Assembly (NCBI GenBank): GCA_021738505.1
Contig: JAIPBW010000010.1
Coordinates: 1-56,244 of the forward strand
Origin: Bacteroidales bacterium
Lineage (GTDB): Bacteria; Bacteroidota; Bacteroidia; Bacteroidales; PWNQ01
Direction: 5' to 3'
DNA length: 56,244 nt
In this document: positions 44,682-53,240 of the stretch, in pieces
Layout of the letters: each line of letters begins with the position of its first letter
Numbering within the stretch: position 1 is the first letter of the stretch
The notes under the pieces: generated by a model
Database searches by the model: none
Seen by the model: only the letters and a program-made list of their open reading frames with translations
What the model was told of the DNA's origin: nothing
Translations under genes and position numbers: made by a program

Positions 44682-44689
44682 CAAAGATA
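44682..44689 (-). promoter_or_regulatory. -7 box at the TPR gene start
   Basis: TATCTTTG on the - strand ends 7 bases before the ATG (44674). A TTTTG lies upstream at 16-base spacing, inside the inverted repeat at 44698-44712. Confidence 0.4.
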
Positions 44690-44697
44690 AAAAAAGA

Positions 44698-44769
44698 GAG
44701 TGTATCAAAAAAAAATCATTTGCTCCTTTTCCCAAAAGAGGAAAAAAGACCAGCTTTTTTGATACACTC
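44698..44769. terminator. Long inverted repeat, probable terminator of the zinc-ribbon gene
   Basis: The 15-base arm at 44698-44712 (GAGTGTATCAAAAAA) is perfectly complementary to 44755-44769, with a smaller hairpin (TTTTCC/GGAAAA) in the loop. It would end transcripts from the - strand zinc-ribbon gene and lies at the promoter of the TPR gene. Confidence 0.6.
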
Positions 44770-44786
44770 CCGGGAAACAGAGTGAT

Positions 44787-45620
44787 TTATTCTTCTATTT
44801 TTCTCAATTGTGGTTCTTTTTCATAAACCATTTCTTCGATATCATCATCCACAAGGATACGTCCACAATATTCACATACAATAATTTTCTTATGCATTTT
44901 GATATCCAACTGGCGCTGGGGAGGTATTTTATTAAAACAACCACCGCAAGCTCCGCGTTCTACTTTAACAATAGCCAGACCATTACGTGCATTTTTCCGG
45001 ATACGCTTATAGGCGGAAAGTAACCGGTCTTCAATTGTTTCCTCATGCTCTTCAGACATCTTGATCAGATTCTGCTCTTCTTTCTCTGTTTCGTTGACAA
45101 TGTCATCAAGCTCATCTTTCTTTTCCTGCAAGGCACTTTTGCGTTCATCAAGCACCGCTTTTGCTTCTTCTATTGCTTGATTTTTTGTTTCAATTTCTGC
45201 CTGGCTCTCTTTAATTTTTTTCTCGTTGAGTTCAATCTCAAGATTTTGATATTCCAGCTCTTTAGAAATAGAGTCATATTCGCGATTGTTGCGAACATTC
45301 ATCTGCTGATCTTCATATTTTTTAATCAGATCCCGACTCTCTTTTATAGCTGCTCTTCTTTGCTCGATTGATTTCTCAAGTTCTTCAAGATCATTTTCAA
45401 AGTTCTGCAACCTCGTCTCCAGCCCTTTAATTTCATCTTCCAAATCTTGCACTTCCAAGGGTAATTCTCCGCGAACCATGCGGATACTATCAATCTTAGA
45501 GTCTATCTTTTGTAAACTGTATAGTGCTACGAGTTTCTTTTCCACAGTAACGTCACGTCCGGGTGGTTTCGGTGCCGCTTCATTTTCATTTTTAACAGTA
45601 TCTGACTTTTTCTTTGCCAT
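44787..45620 (-). CDS. Coiled-coil protein with C4 zinc ribbon (CT398/DUF164 family)
   Basis: A 277-residue protein with a long antiparallel coiled coil (about residues 25-190, rich in Glu/Lys heptads) and a C-terminal C4-type zinc ribbon with Cys pairs in GACGGCFNK and VCEYCGR (about 226-256). The family is found next to nif3-like genes in many bacteria, as here (20 bases), and may interact with sigma factors or nucleic acid. The exact function is unknown. Confidence 0.88.
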   Translation of the reverse strand: MAKKKSDTVKNENEAAPKPPGRDVTVEKKLVALYSLQKIDSKIDSIRMVRGELPLEVQDLEDEIKGLETRLQNFENDLEELEKSIEQRRAAIKESRDLIKKYEDQQMNVRNNREYDSISKELEYQNLEIELNEKKIKESQAEIETKNQAIEEAKAVLDERKSALQEKKDELDDIVNETEKEEQNLIKMSEEHEETIEDRLLSAYKRIRKNARNGLAIVKVERGACGGCFNKIPPQRQLDIKMHKKIIVCEYCGRILVDDDIEEMVYEKEPQLRKIEE

Positions 45621-45640
45621 ATCAATCGGTATTTGCTGAT

Positions 45641-46738
45641 TTAATAGTAATTAACAGGATTTGTATTCACCTGCGAAATTCGGACTGCAAAGTTAGAAAA
45701 ATTTTCGATTAATATATCTCTGATTAAATGTTTTGTAAACTGTTCCGTTTCAAAATGGCCGGCATCAACTAATAAAATCTTATCTGCAGCCTGTTGAAAA
45801 TCGTGATATTTCAGGTCTGCCGTGACATAAACATCTGCCTGTGCACGAATTGCATCCCGGATAAGAAAACTTCCTGCTCCACCGGAAACAGCAATTTTTT
45901 TTACTTTTTCGGGAAAAATTCCTGAATAACGCAACACTTTTGTGCCTAATTTTTCTTTGATCATCTTCAAAAAGTCTTCCGCTTTCATTTCATCCGGAAG
46001 TTCTCCAATAGCGCCAGCTCCTACCCGGTCATGGGTGTTTTCCAATGGGTAGACATCATAGGCCACCTCCTCATAGGGATGAGCCCGCTCCATTGCAGAT
46101 AATACCTGATTCAGTAAATGTAACGGAACAATTGTTTCAACTCGCTGTTCGGCTTCAAAATGATATTGTTGTTTCTCACCTGTAAAGGGATCCGCATTTT
46201 CGCCGGCCCGGAAGGAACCTTTGCCCTGCAGGTTATAACTACAGCTGTCATAATCACCGATATTACCGGCTCCGGCCTTAAAAATAGCCATGCGCACATC
46301 CTCCGCATAATTCTCGGGAACAAACACAACTAGCTTTTTCAGAATACCGGGACGCGCCTGTAATATTCTGAAATTCTCCATTCCGAGTTTTTTGACAAGC
46401 TCCCTGTTCACACCTTCCCACGCGTTATCCAAATTTGTATGCGCGGCATAAATCATAATATCATGCCTGATGGCTTTGATCAGTATATCCTGAACCGGAT
46501 CACCTTTCACCAATTGATTGATCGGTTTAAATATCAAGGGATGATGTGTGATAATCAAATTCTCGCCATTTTTAATGGCATCCTCAAGCACTTCCATAGT
46601 CATATCCAGGGCCACTAATACACCCTGAACCTGCTGCTGCGGATCGCCCGTAATCCAGCCTGAGTTGTCATAAGACTCCTGATAGGACAAAGGAGCTAAT
46701 GACTCAATTTTTTGTATAACATCGCCTGCTGTAATCAT
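45641..46738 (-). CDS. Nif3-like dinuclear metal-centre hexameric protein
   Basis: A 365-residue protein of the NIF3/YbgI/YqfO family, built as two Nif3 halves with a PII/CutA-like insert between (about 125-240), so the long YqfO form. The metal ligands are recognisable in ITHHPLIFKP and AAHTNLDNAW, and DAGHFETEQF near the C-terminus. I prefer the ATG at 46738 over a GTG five codons upstream (46753), since family members begin with this sequence. It forms a pair with the zinc-ribbon gene. Confidence 0.88.
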   Translation of the reverse strand: MITAGDVIQKIESLAPLSYQESYDNSGWITGDPQQQVQGVLVALDMTMEVLEDAIKNGENLIITHHPLIFKPINQLVKGDPVQDILIKAIRHDIMIYAAHTNLDNAWEGVNRELVKKLGMENFRILQARPGILKKLVVFVPENYAEDVRMAIFKAGAGNIGDYDSCSYNLQGKGSFRAGENADPFTGEKQQYHFEAEQRVETIVPLHLLNQVLSAMERAHPYEEVAYDVYPLENTHDRVGAGAIGELPDEMKAEDFLKMIKEKLGTKVLRYSGIFPEKVKKIAVSGGAGSFLIRDAIRAQADVYVTADLKYHDFQQAADKILLVDAGHFETEQFTKHLIRDILIENFSNFAVRISQVNTNPVNYY

Positions 46739-46800
46739 ATTATATTTTTTCACGAATATACAGAATCTTTAAAAATGAATCTAAATTTGGTTATAATGTA

Positions 46801-46808
46801 TATCTTTG
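46801..46808 (+). promoter_or_regulatory. Candidate -7 box for the DUF4783-nadC operon
   Basis: TATCTTTG fits TAnnTTTG. It lies 116 bases before the ATG at 46925, leaving a leader of about 110 bases. An upstream TTTG is at 11-base spacing, which is shorter than usual. Confidence 0.4.
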
Positions 46809-46924
46809 TCTTTACAGAGTAAAAAAATACATTAATATGTTTTTACCAGAACAACAACAAGTTAGAAAATAAGTTTGGTGTGCTTTTTGTATTATTAATA
46901 GATTCCTTATAAAAACGAGTTTTA

Positions 46925-47314
46925 ATGCGTAAAATTATTTTGTCCCTTATCTTAAGCAGTCTTTCGATCATTTCCTTTTCCCAGGGAATATCAAAAGGCA
47001 CTTATGAGAAAATTTTAAGTAGTCAAAATATCAACCAGTTCTATCAATACTTAAACTCTACTGTTGAGCTAACAACGCCGGGAAAAACAGGGAGTTACTC
47101 GCTACAGCAAACCAAACTTATACTGAAAGAATTTTTCCGCAATCATAAGGTCGAAGATTTCACTATAAAACACAGCGGAGACTTTGAAGATAATTCCATT
47201 TTTTATCTGGGTGAATTAAAAACAAAATCCGGGAAAAAGTTCCGTGTTTATTTTGTCAGCAGGCAGAAATCAAATAAATGGCTTATTCACATTTTTAAAA
47301 TTGAGAAGCATTAA
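46925..47314 (+). CDS. DUF4783 exported protein
   Basis: A 129-residue protein with a signal peptide (cut near SFSQ). The core is a small alpha/beta NTF2-like fold with LQQTKLILKEFFRNHKVEDF and FYLGELKTKSGKKFRVYFV, matching the DUF4783 family. The family often sits beside nadC in Bacteroidota, as it does here with a 29-base gap. Function is unknown. Confidence 0.85.
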   Translation: MRKIILSLILSSLSIISFSQGISKGTYEKILSSQNINQFYQYLNSTVELTTPGKTGSYSLQQTKLILKEFFRNHKVEDFTIKHSGDFEDNSIFYLGELKTKSGKKFRVYFVSRQKSNKWLIHIFKIEKH

Positions 47315-47343
47315 TACTTTTGCAAAATCAATCAGCAACCCTT

Positions 47344-48189
47344 ATGAAGATAAACGATATAATAGCTCATGCCATAGCAGAAGATCATGGGGCAGGTGAT
47401 CACACGTCACTTGCAACCATACCCGAAGCAGCTACCGGCAGCGCCCGGCTTGTAGCCAAAGAAAACGGAATAATCTCCGGTACCGATATCGCTACATCCG
47501 TATTCAACTATGTAGATGAATCTTTACATCTTGATATCCATGTTGATAACGGCAGTGAGGTGAGCTCCGGAGACATTATTCTTACGGTAGAAGGTTCTGC
47601 CTCCTCCATTTTACAAGCTGAACGGGTTGCGTTGAACTTTATGCAACGCATGAGTGGCATTGCTACTGTTACTCATCAATATGCCTCGCTGGTGAAAGAG
47701 TTTCCGGCTACAATTTTAGACACCCGCAAGACCACTCCGTTAATGCGGGAGCTTGAAAAAAGAGCTGTTAAAGATGGCGGTGGTGCCAATCACAGAATGG
47801 GACTTTATGATATGATTATGATCAAAGACAATCATATTGATTTTGCCGGAGGTATCCCGCAAGCTATTGATGCTGCCAATAAATATCTGAACCAAAATCA
47901 ACTGTCAATTCCTGTTGAAGTAGAAGTGCGAAACTTCGAAGAATTGAATCAGGTTTTAAAGCATACACCGGCAGGCAATTTATCGCGAATAATGCTTGAC
48001 AACTTTAGTCCTGAAAACTTGATTATTGCTATTCAAAATATCGACAAGCGCTTTGAAACTGAAGCTTCCGGCGGTATTACCCTCAACACCATCCGGGATT
48101 ATGCCGTATCCGGTGTGGATTATATTTCAGTGGGTGCATTAACTCACCATATCAAAAGTCTGGACATGAGCTTGAAAGCTAACTTCTGA
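47344..48189 (+). CDS. nadC: Quinolinate phosphoribosyltransferase (nicotinate-nucleotide pyrophosphorylase, carboxylating)
   Basis: A 281-residue NadC that turns quinolinate and PRPP into nicotinate mononucleotide in de novo NAD synthesis. Visible motifs are AERVALNFMQRMSGIAT, LDTRKTTPLMRELEKRAV, GGANHRMGLYDMIMIKDNH and ASGGITLNTI, all typical of the family. The ATG at 47344 is preferred to the TTG at 47320. It is followed after 14 bases by the YihY/BrkB gene. Confidence 0.93.
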   Translation: MKINDIIAHAIAEDHGAGDHTSLATIPEAATGSARLVAKENGIISGTDIATSVFNYVDESLHLDIHVDNGSEVSSGDIILTVEGSASSILQAERVALNFMQRMSGIATVTHQYASLVKEFPATILDTRKTTPLMRELEKRAVKDGGGANHRMGLYDMIMIKDNHIDFAGGIPQAIDAANKYLNQNQLSIPVEVEVRNFEELNQVLKHTPAGNLSRIMLDNFSPENLIIAIQNIDKRFETEASGGITLNTIRDYAVSGVDYISVGALTHHIKSLDMSLKANF

Positions 48190-48203
48190 AACTGAGCAGG
48201 GCC

Positions 48204-49184
48204 TTGCAGGAAAGATACAAACAACATATAAAAAACAAGAACTGGTACCAAAATTTCAGGGAAAAGACTAAGCACCTGATTTTACCCGGGTTTAACGGCG
48301 TTCCGCTATACGATATTTTGGCCTATTTTATCAAAGGCGTCCGCAAAGGCTCATTAAGCACACGAGCTTCTGCCATTGCCTTTAAATTTTTTCTGGCCAT
48401 TTTTCCCTCGATCATAATATTTTTTACGATCATCCCCTATATTCCTGTTGAAGGAATTCATGAAACACTGATGGAACTTATTCGCGAATTTATGCCTCAT
48501 AATGCGTTTAAAGCTACCGAAGGTACGATTGAGGATATCATCAATCACAAGCGTGGCGGTTTGTTATCTATTGGTGCGCTGATGACCATATATTTTGCCA
48601 CCAATGCTGTTACGAGCATTATTGAATCGTTTAATAATACGATCCACATTGATGAAAAACGTAGTTTTTTGAAAAAGCGGATCACTGCCATCATGCTTGT
48701 ATTTATATTATCTATGGTTGTGATTGTTGCCATTGCTTTGATCATCTTTGGCACAGACTTCCTCCACTTTCTGGTCAGGAAAGGCCTTTTAAGAAGCGGA
48801 TTTGAGCTAACAGCCATTGAAATCAGCAAATGGATTGTCTCTGCAGGGATGCTGTTTTTCTTAATTTCCTTTGTCTATTACCTGGCCCCGGCCCGACAAT
48901 TTAAATTCCGCCTGATCTCAGCCGGGTCAACACTGGCCACAGCTCTATCGCTACTGATAACGCTTGGCTTTAAGTTTTTTGTCAGTAATTTTGGCAATTA
49001 TAATGCAGTATATGGCTCCATAGGGACATTAATCGTAATCATGCTTTTCATCTACCTCAACTCGCTTGTATTGCTCATTGGATTCGAGCTTAATGCCAGT
49101 ATCCGTAATGCGTCACTTCAGGGAATGAACCAACATTCAGATCAGTCAGAAAATCACCGGATCAGACATTCTCTTCATTATTAA
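48204..49184 (+). CDS. YihY/BrkB-family membrane protein
   Basis: A 326-residue inner-membrane protein of the YihY/virulence-factor BrkB family, with six hydrophobic segments and the conserved opening GSLSTRASAIAFKFFLAIFP near 53-72. Historical labels such as RNase BN or virulence factor are not supported for this family. The only reasonable start is a TTG at 48204, because no in-frame ATG occurs before residue about 90. It lies 14 bases after nadC and probably shares its transcript. Confidence 0.85.
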   Translation: MQERYKQHIKNKNWYQNFREKTKHLILPGFNGVPLYDILAYFIKGVRKGSLSTRASAIAFKFFLAIFPSIIIFFTIIPYIPVEGIHETLMELIREFMPHNAFKATEGTIEDIINHKRGGLLSIGALMTIYFATNAVTSIIESFNNTIHIDEKRSFLKKRITAIMLVFILSMVVIVAIALIIFGTDFLHFLVRKGLLRSGFELTAIEISKWIVSAGMLFFLISFVYYLAPARQFKFRLISAGSTLATALSLLITLGFKFFVSNFGNYNAVYGSIGTLIVIMLFIYLNSLVLLIGFELNASIRNASLQGMNQHSDQSENHRIRHSLHY

Positions 49185-49540
49185 AAAACTGTCTATTAAT
49201 TGATCCCCTTCAGTTTCCAAGGGGACCTAACAGTGACAGACACATATTATTGGGTTAAGTTTTATCCCCAATTGATGACAGAGTACATTAGAAAGAAAAA
49301 GAAAACACTTACTCGACTTTGTGATTTTCCTAATCTCCAAGGTGCAGAAAAATTAATTCCACAGCAAACAAAGGATTTTCATGAAGAGGCTCAAAGAAAT
49401 TTACTAATCATTCTTGTATGGTTTCATTTCAACAAGCAGAAAATCCTGATTTTGTCATAAAAAAAACCTTTTCTTTCAGTCTCGTTATAAGCTTTTTATA
49501 ACCCCGCTCAAAAATTAACATAAAAAAAAGTCAAAAAAAC

Positions 49541-49571
49541 TTGCACAGTAAAAAAGAGAACTTTAGATTTG
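49541..49571 (+). promoter_or_regulatory. Full-consensus promoter of the small RNA candidate
   Basis: A -33 TTG (49541-49543), exactly 20 bases, then TAGATTTG (49564-49571). Transcription would start near 49578. Confidence 0.6.
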
Positions 49572-49574
49572 CAG

Positions 49575-49607
49575 TGTTATTTTTATAACAATGTTATTCA
49601 TATAACA
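49575..49607. promoter_or_regulatory. Two tandem palindromes at the predicted sRNA start site
   Basis: TGTTAT-TTTT-ATAACA (49575-49590) and TGTTAT-TCAT-ATAACA (49592-49607) each have TGTTA-N6-TAACA geometry, like Crp/Fnr-family operators. Their centres are 17 bases apart and they straddle the start site, which suggests repression. They may instead be RNA hairpins. Confidence 0.4.
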
Positions 49608-49716
49608 GTTATTGGTGTTCCAGGCAGTTTGAAAAAACTGCTTCAATATATACCCTTCTTTAATTTGGCCTTTGATTTAAACTGCTAAGCCCTCGTGTTT
49701 AGCAGTTTTTTTTATT
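49578..49716 (+). ncRNA. Candidate small RNA or attenuator of about 140 nt
   Basis: The region has a full promoter, no open frame, two stable hairpins and a strong terminator. Hairpin 1 is GCAGTTT-GAAA-AAACTGC (49624-49641) with a GNRA loop. The terminator stem is AAACTGCTAA (49679-49688) with TTAGCAGTTT (49699-49708), followed by eight T. The first arm of hairpin 1 is also complementary to the 5' arm of the terminator, so two exclusive folds (antiterminator or terminator) are possible. The next gene starts 380 bases downstream, so a free sRNA is as likely as a leader. I do not recognise an RNA family. Confidence 0.55.
49679..49716 (+). terminator. Strong intrinsic terminator of the sRNA candidate
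   Basis: A 10-bp perfect stem (49679-49688 with 49699-49708), a 10-base loop and a run of eight T. Confidence 0.85.
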
Positions 49717-49754
49717 TTAGCAGAATCTTTTATTTGCAATTCGTTGGCATTAAA

Positions 49755-49801
49755 TGGTCATTAGTTGTCATTGGTTGTCATTAATGGTCATTAGTTGTCA
49801 T
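49755..49801. repeat. Decamer tandem repeats
   Basis: Units GGTCATTAGT, TGTCATTGGT, TGTCATTAAT, GGTCATTAGT, TGTCAT. Read on the other strand the core is AATGAC, which also recurs in the leader repeat at the start of the window. Confidence 0.7.
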
Positions 49802-49866
49802 CCTACCGGCTACTGTTCAATGTAAGCCTCTCAAAATAAAGTCGATGACTTAGAATATAGTAAAGC

Positions 49867-50000
49867 CAAATGACCTTGGTGAAACAGAAAAAGGTTTCAC
49901 AAGGTAAACTACAGATGACGCGAAGCAAATGACAGTAAGAGATAAAAGCAAGAAATCATAATAATGACATTATCAATATTTTTAACAATTTAATCGTATG
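49867..50000 (+). repeat. Dispersed leader repeat, copy B
   Basis: Near-identical to 22-178, starting CAAATGACCTTGGTGAAACA and ending in an ATG at 49998, but lacking the 26-base hairpin insert. After that ATG the frame stops within eight codons, so the copy carries only the leader and start codon and no gene. The M1 peptidase begins 94 bases further on. Confidence 0.75.
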
Positions 50001-50093
50001 AAACCTCCATGTCTGCCTTAAGCACACAAGATGATGACTAAAGTTAAGCTACAGCATGGGGTTCCATAGTACCATTAAAATCAATTTAGACAT

Positions 50094-53000
50094 ATGAAAA
50101 AGATATCGTTGATCATTGGCCTAATTATTTTAGCTTTCGGAGCTATTGCCCAGGCCGAATATGAAAGCTACTGGCAGCAACGGACTCATTACACCATCGA
50201 TGCAACCATAAATGCCGACACCGATATATTAACAGGTCATGAACAACTGGTTTATTACAATAATTCCCCACATAAACTCGGCAAACTTTACTTTCATTTA
50301 TATCAGAATGCCTTCCAGCCGGGATCCTATCTGGATAACAAACAAAAAAACTATAATAACCCCATCTGGGGAATGGGGCGTTATGAATCCGAAGGGAAAG
50401 GCATAGAGGTTTCCAATGTCACTGTAAACGGGAAAAAAGTTTCCACTACAAAAGATAATACCATTCTGGAAGTCGCTCTGAATAATTCTATAAAACCCGG
50501 CGACTCCGCCATAATCGAAATGGATTTTAACACCTACTTTGACATCGAAGCAGGCTGGCGCCGGATGCGGGTCTATGAAACCTACGGCGTAAAAAGCTAT
50601 AACGGCGGTCACTGGTATCCTAGAATATCTGTTTTCGACAGAAAATTCGGATGGACTGCCGACCAGCACATGGTGCATGAATTTTATGGTGATTTCGGCA
50701 CCTATGACATCAAACTCACTTTCCCCAAACATTATATCCTGGATGCCACAGGAATTCTTCAAAATGAAAAGGAGGTGCTACCTGACGAGCTAAAAGAAAA
50801 GCTGGATATTACCAATTTTAAAAACAAGCCTTTATACTCCGAACCCTCTGAAATAATTGAACCCACTTCGGAAACAAAAACCTGGCACTTTCATGCTAAA
50901 AATGTACATGATTTTGCTTTTGTTGCCAGCCCTTTATTCCGCATCGGGGAAGTCGAATGGAACGGCATCACGTGCCGGGCTCTGGCAATGGAACCTCATG
51001 CAGCGCGTTGGCAGGACGCTGCCCGACTGGCAGCTGATATCATTCAAATATTTTCGGAGGATTTCGGGCGCTATGCCTACCCGAAAATCATCGTTGCCGA
51101 TGTTCAATCCGGCATGGAATACCCGATGCTTACGATGAACAGCGGCATGTCGCCGGGTTATGCCGATATTTTCTCCCACGAAATAGCGCACAATTGGTTT
51201 TTTGCAGCAGTAGGCACCAACGAGACCTACCGTGCAGCTTTGGATGAAGGATTTACACAATTCCTGAATTCATACGCACTTGAAAAACTTCAAAAGTCCA
51301 GGCCAGTAAGGTATCCAAAAACAAGTTCGTTTCCCGGAAACAAGAAAAAACAACACAGCATCAGCTATAGTGAAGTTTTTAAAGGATATTACGACGATGC
51401 ATTTTATCACGAAGGTACGCGCTTAAATCAACATTCCGATAAATTTGACACCGGTGAACTTTATGGCCGTGTCTACCGTCAGACTTATTACAAATCGGCC
51501 AGCATGCTTAAAAATCTGCAGTTTGTTTTGGGGGATTCGCTTTTCAGGTCTTCCGTGAAACATTATTATAAAACCTGGAAATTCAGGCATCCTTATCTGG
51601 AAGATATGCGCAATGCATTCATCAATCATAGCGGAGTGGAGTTAAACTGGTTTTTTGATCAATGGTTAAATACGAAAAAAACGATTGATTATGGTGTAGC
51701 TTCGGTAAAAAACAAGAAAGACTCAACACAGATCACCCTGGAACGACACGGCAGAATGGAAATGCCGCTGGATGTTCTGGTAATCAGAAAAAATGGCGAC
51801 TCTACGTTATACCATATTCCCAACCGGAAATTTGTGAAAGCAACCGAAGCAAAAGTTCTGGACAAATGGTTTGGCTGGGATAAATTAAATCCCGAATACA
51901 CGTTTACCGTTCAGGGAAAAAGCAAAGTAAAAGATGTGATTATCGATCCCGGCCGGGAAATTTCCGATATGAACAGGCTCAACAATACCCGGAAATGCAA
52001 TCTGTCCACAGACATAGATTATCTTGTTACTCAACCTGAAATCCCCTGGTATTATGATTCTTACATCCGCCCGGATATCTGGTGGAATGAGCGGGATGGC
52101 TTAAAAGCGGGCATTCACCTTGATGGCTCTTACATGAAAGAGTTGCACAAGTTTAGTCTTTCCGCGTTTTATAACACCCAATTGCTTACTGAGGAGGAAA
52201 ATTCATCTTTCCCTGTTTCCTGGCAATTTTCATATAAAACCCGTCTTAACAAGGCACCCAATAAATCGGAATTGCGTGTTGCTTCCATTTATGATGCAGG
52301 CTGGAGTTTCAACAAAGTTGCATTCAGGCAACATCTCGGAAAAGGAAAAGCCAATCTGAATTTAAGTATAAATTCCTCTTATATGAATGCTGACCGGGAG
52401 CTTCATCATTCCGTGCAGGCAGACCACTGGCGAAGCAATTCAACAGGCAATCCATACATTTATTTCCGGGCAGCCTTCAACCAGGAACTACAAAACAGTC
52501 ATATTAATGCGGGACTTACTTCCGGACTTGGCCGCATCAACCAATCGAAAGTTGATTTTACCATCCATCATGAGTTATCCTTAGGAAAGATCCTGCTAAG
52601 AAGCCGGGGATTTGCACAATACGGCCTGTCCGGTCACTATCCGGCGGAAGACGCCTTACTGTTATCCGGCGCAAATCCGTTAGAGCAGATGCAAAACAGA
52701 ATTGTACGAAGTGAAGGTATCATCCCCGGTGACTGGCAAACGTATGGAAACACGCCTAACCATTTTCATTACGGAGGAGGATTGAACATCAGAGGTTATA
52801 GCGGTTATTATTCTCCTGTCAAAAATGAAAACGGGGAAATAGAATATCTGCATAACGGCAATACCGGAGTTTCCGTTAATATGGAGCTTAGTACAGCCCG
52901 TTTGTTTCAACCGGTTCCTAAGTCCCTCCGGAAATATCTAAACCTGGATATTTATTCCTTTTTTGATGCGGGAGCCCTCGATGAGGCTTCAATAACAAAG

Positions 53001-53195
53001 CTTCCCGATTTTGAGCGGATCTATTTCGATGCCGGTCTCGGTGTTAACCTTAACATTCAACAATGGTGGAAATTTGACAAAATCGATCCGTTAACTTTAC
53101 GATTCGACATGCCTTTATTTCTTAACGTCAAGCCATACGGCGACGCCAACAATTTTATGTTTCGCTGGCTTTTCGGAATAGAAAAAAGTTTTTAA
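50094..53195 (+). CDS. M1-family metallopeptidase with C-terminal outer-membrane barrel-like region
   Basis: A 1033-residue exported protein (signal peptide cut near AIAQ). Residues about 20-560 are an M1 aminopeptidase-type unit with the zinc motif HEIAHNWF (about 362) and the downstream Glu in NETYRAALDEGFTQF. The GxMEN-type exopeptidase motif appears as QSGMEYPML. The remaining 400 residues are beta-strand-rich (LKAGIHLDGSYMKELHKFSL; GLNIRGYSGYYSPV; final FRWLFGIEKSF) and look like a bacterial-surface-antigen-type barrel ending in Phe. A peptidase tethered to the outer membrane is the simplest reading. It is far longer than classic M1 enzymes. Confidence 0.85.
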   Translation: MKKISLIIGLIILAFGAIAQAEYESYWQQRTHYTIDATINADTDILTGHEQLVYYNNSPHKLGKLYFHLYQNAFQPGSYLDNKQKNYNNPIWGMGRYESEGKGIEVSNVTVNGKKVSTTKDNTILEVALNNSIKPGDSAIIEMDFNTYFDIEAGWRRMRVYETYGVKSYNGGHWYPRISVFDRKFGWTADQHMVHEFYGDFGTYDIKLTFPKHYILDATGILQNEKEVLPDELKEKLDITNFKNKPLYSEPSEIIEPTSETKTWHFHAKNVHDFAFVASPLFRIGEVEWNGITCRALAMEPHAARWQDAARLAADIIQIFSEDFGRYAYPKIIVADVQSGMEYPMLTMNSGMSPGYADIFSHEIAHNWFFAAVGTNETYRAALDEGFTQFLNSYALEKLQKSRPVRYPKTSSFPGNKKKQHSISYSEVFKGYYDDAFYHEGTRLNQHSDKFDTGELYGRVYRQTYYKSASMLKNLQFVLGDSLFRSSVKHYYKTWKFRHPYLEDMRNAFINHSGVELNWFFDQWLNTKKTIDYGVASVKNKKDSTQITLERHGRMEMPLDVLVIRKNGDSTLYHIPNRKFVKATEAKVLDKWFGWDKLNPEYTFTVQGKSKVKDVIIDPGREISDMNRLNNTRKCNLSTDIDYLVTQPEIPWYYDSYIRPDIWWNERDGLKAGIHLDGSYMKELHKFSLSAFYNTQLLTEEENSSFPVSWQFSYKTRLNKAPNKSELRVASIYDAGWSFNKVAFRQHLGKGKANLNLSINSSYMNADRELHHSVQADHWRSNSTGNPYIYFRAAFNQELQNSHINAGLTSGLGRINQSKVDFTIHHELSLGKILLRSRGFAQYGLSGHYPAEDALLLSGANPLEQMQNRIVRSEGIIPGDWQTYGNTPNHFHYGGGLNIRGYSGYYSPVKNENGEIEYLHNGNTGVSVNMELSTARLFQPVPKSLRKYLNLDIYSFFDAGALDEASITKLPDFERIYFDAGLGVNLNIQQWWKFDKIDPLTLRFDMPLFLNVKPYGDANNFMFRWLFGIEKSF

Positions 53196-53207
53196 GACCG
53201 CAAGTTT

Positions 53208-53226
53208 ATGGCAACAATGTTGTCAT
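53208..53226. promoter_or_regulatory. Inverted repeat before the ECF sigma gene
   Basis: ATGGCAAC, AAT, GTTGTCAT form a near-perfect inverted repeat that starts 12 bases after the M1 peptidase stop and ends 14 bases before the sigma ATG. It could be an operator or a hairpin. Confidence 0.3.
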
Positions 53227-53240
53227 AACAATATAATCCT

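Larger units (their letters stand above)
49185..50093. other. 909-bp intergenic region with sRNA candidate and repeats
   Basis: It contains the candidate small RNA (49541-49716), decamer tandem repeats (49755-49801) and leader-repeat copy B (49867-50000). The open frame 49200-49460 starts with TTG and has no family features, so I leave it out. Confidence 0.7.

Noticed and set aside
49200..49460. 86-residue open frame after the YihY gene
   Set aside because: TTG start, no recognisable domain and composition typical of AT-rich noncoding DNA.
49755..49801. CRISPR-like repeats
   Set aside because: Units are 10 bases with no unique spacers, and no cas genes are present.
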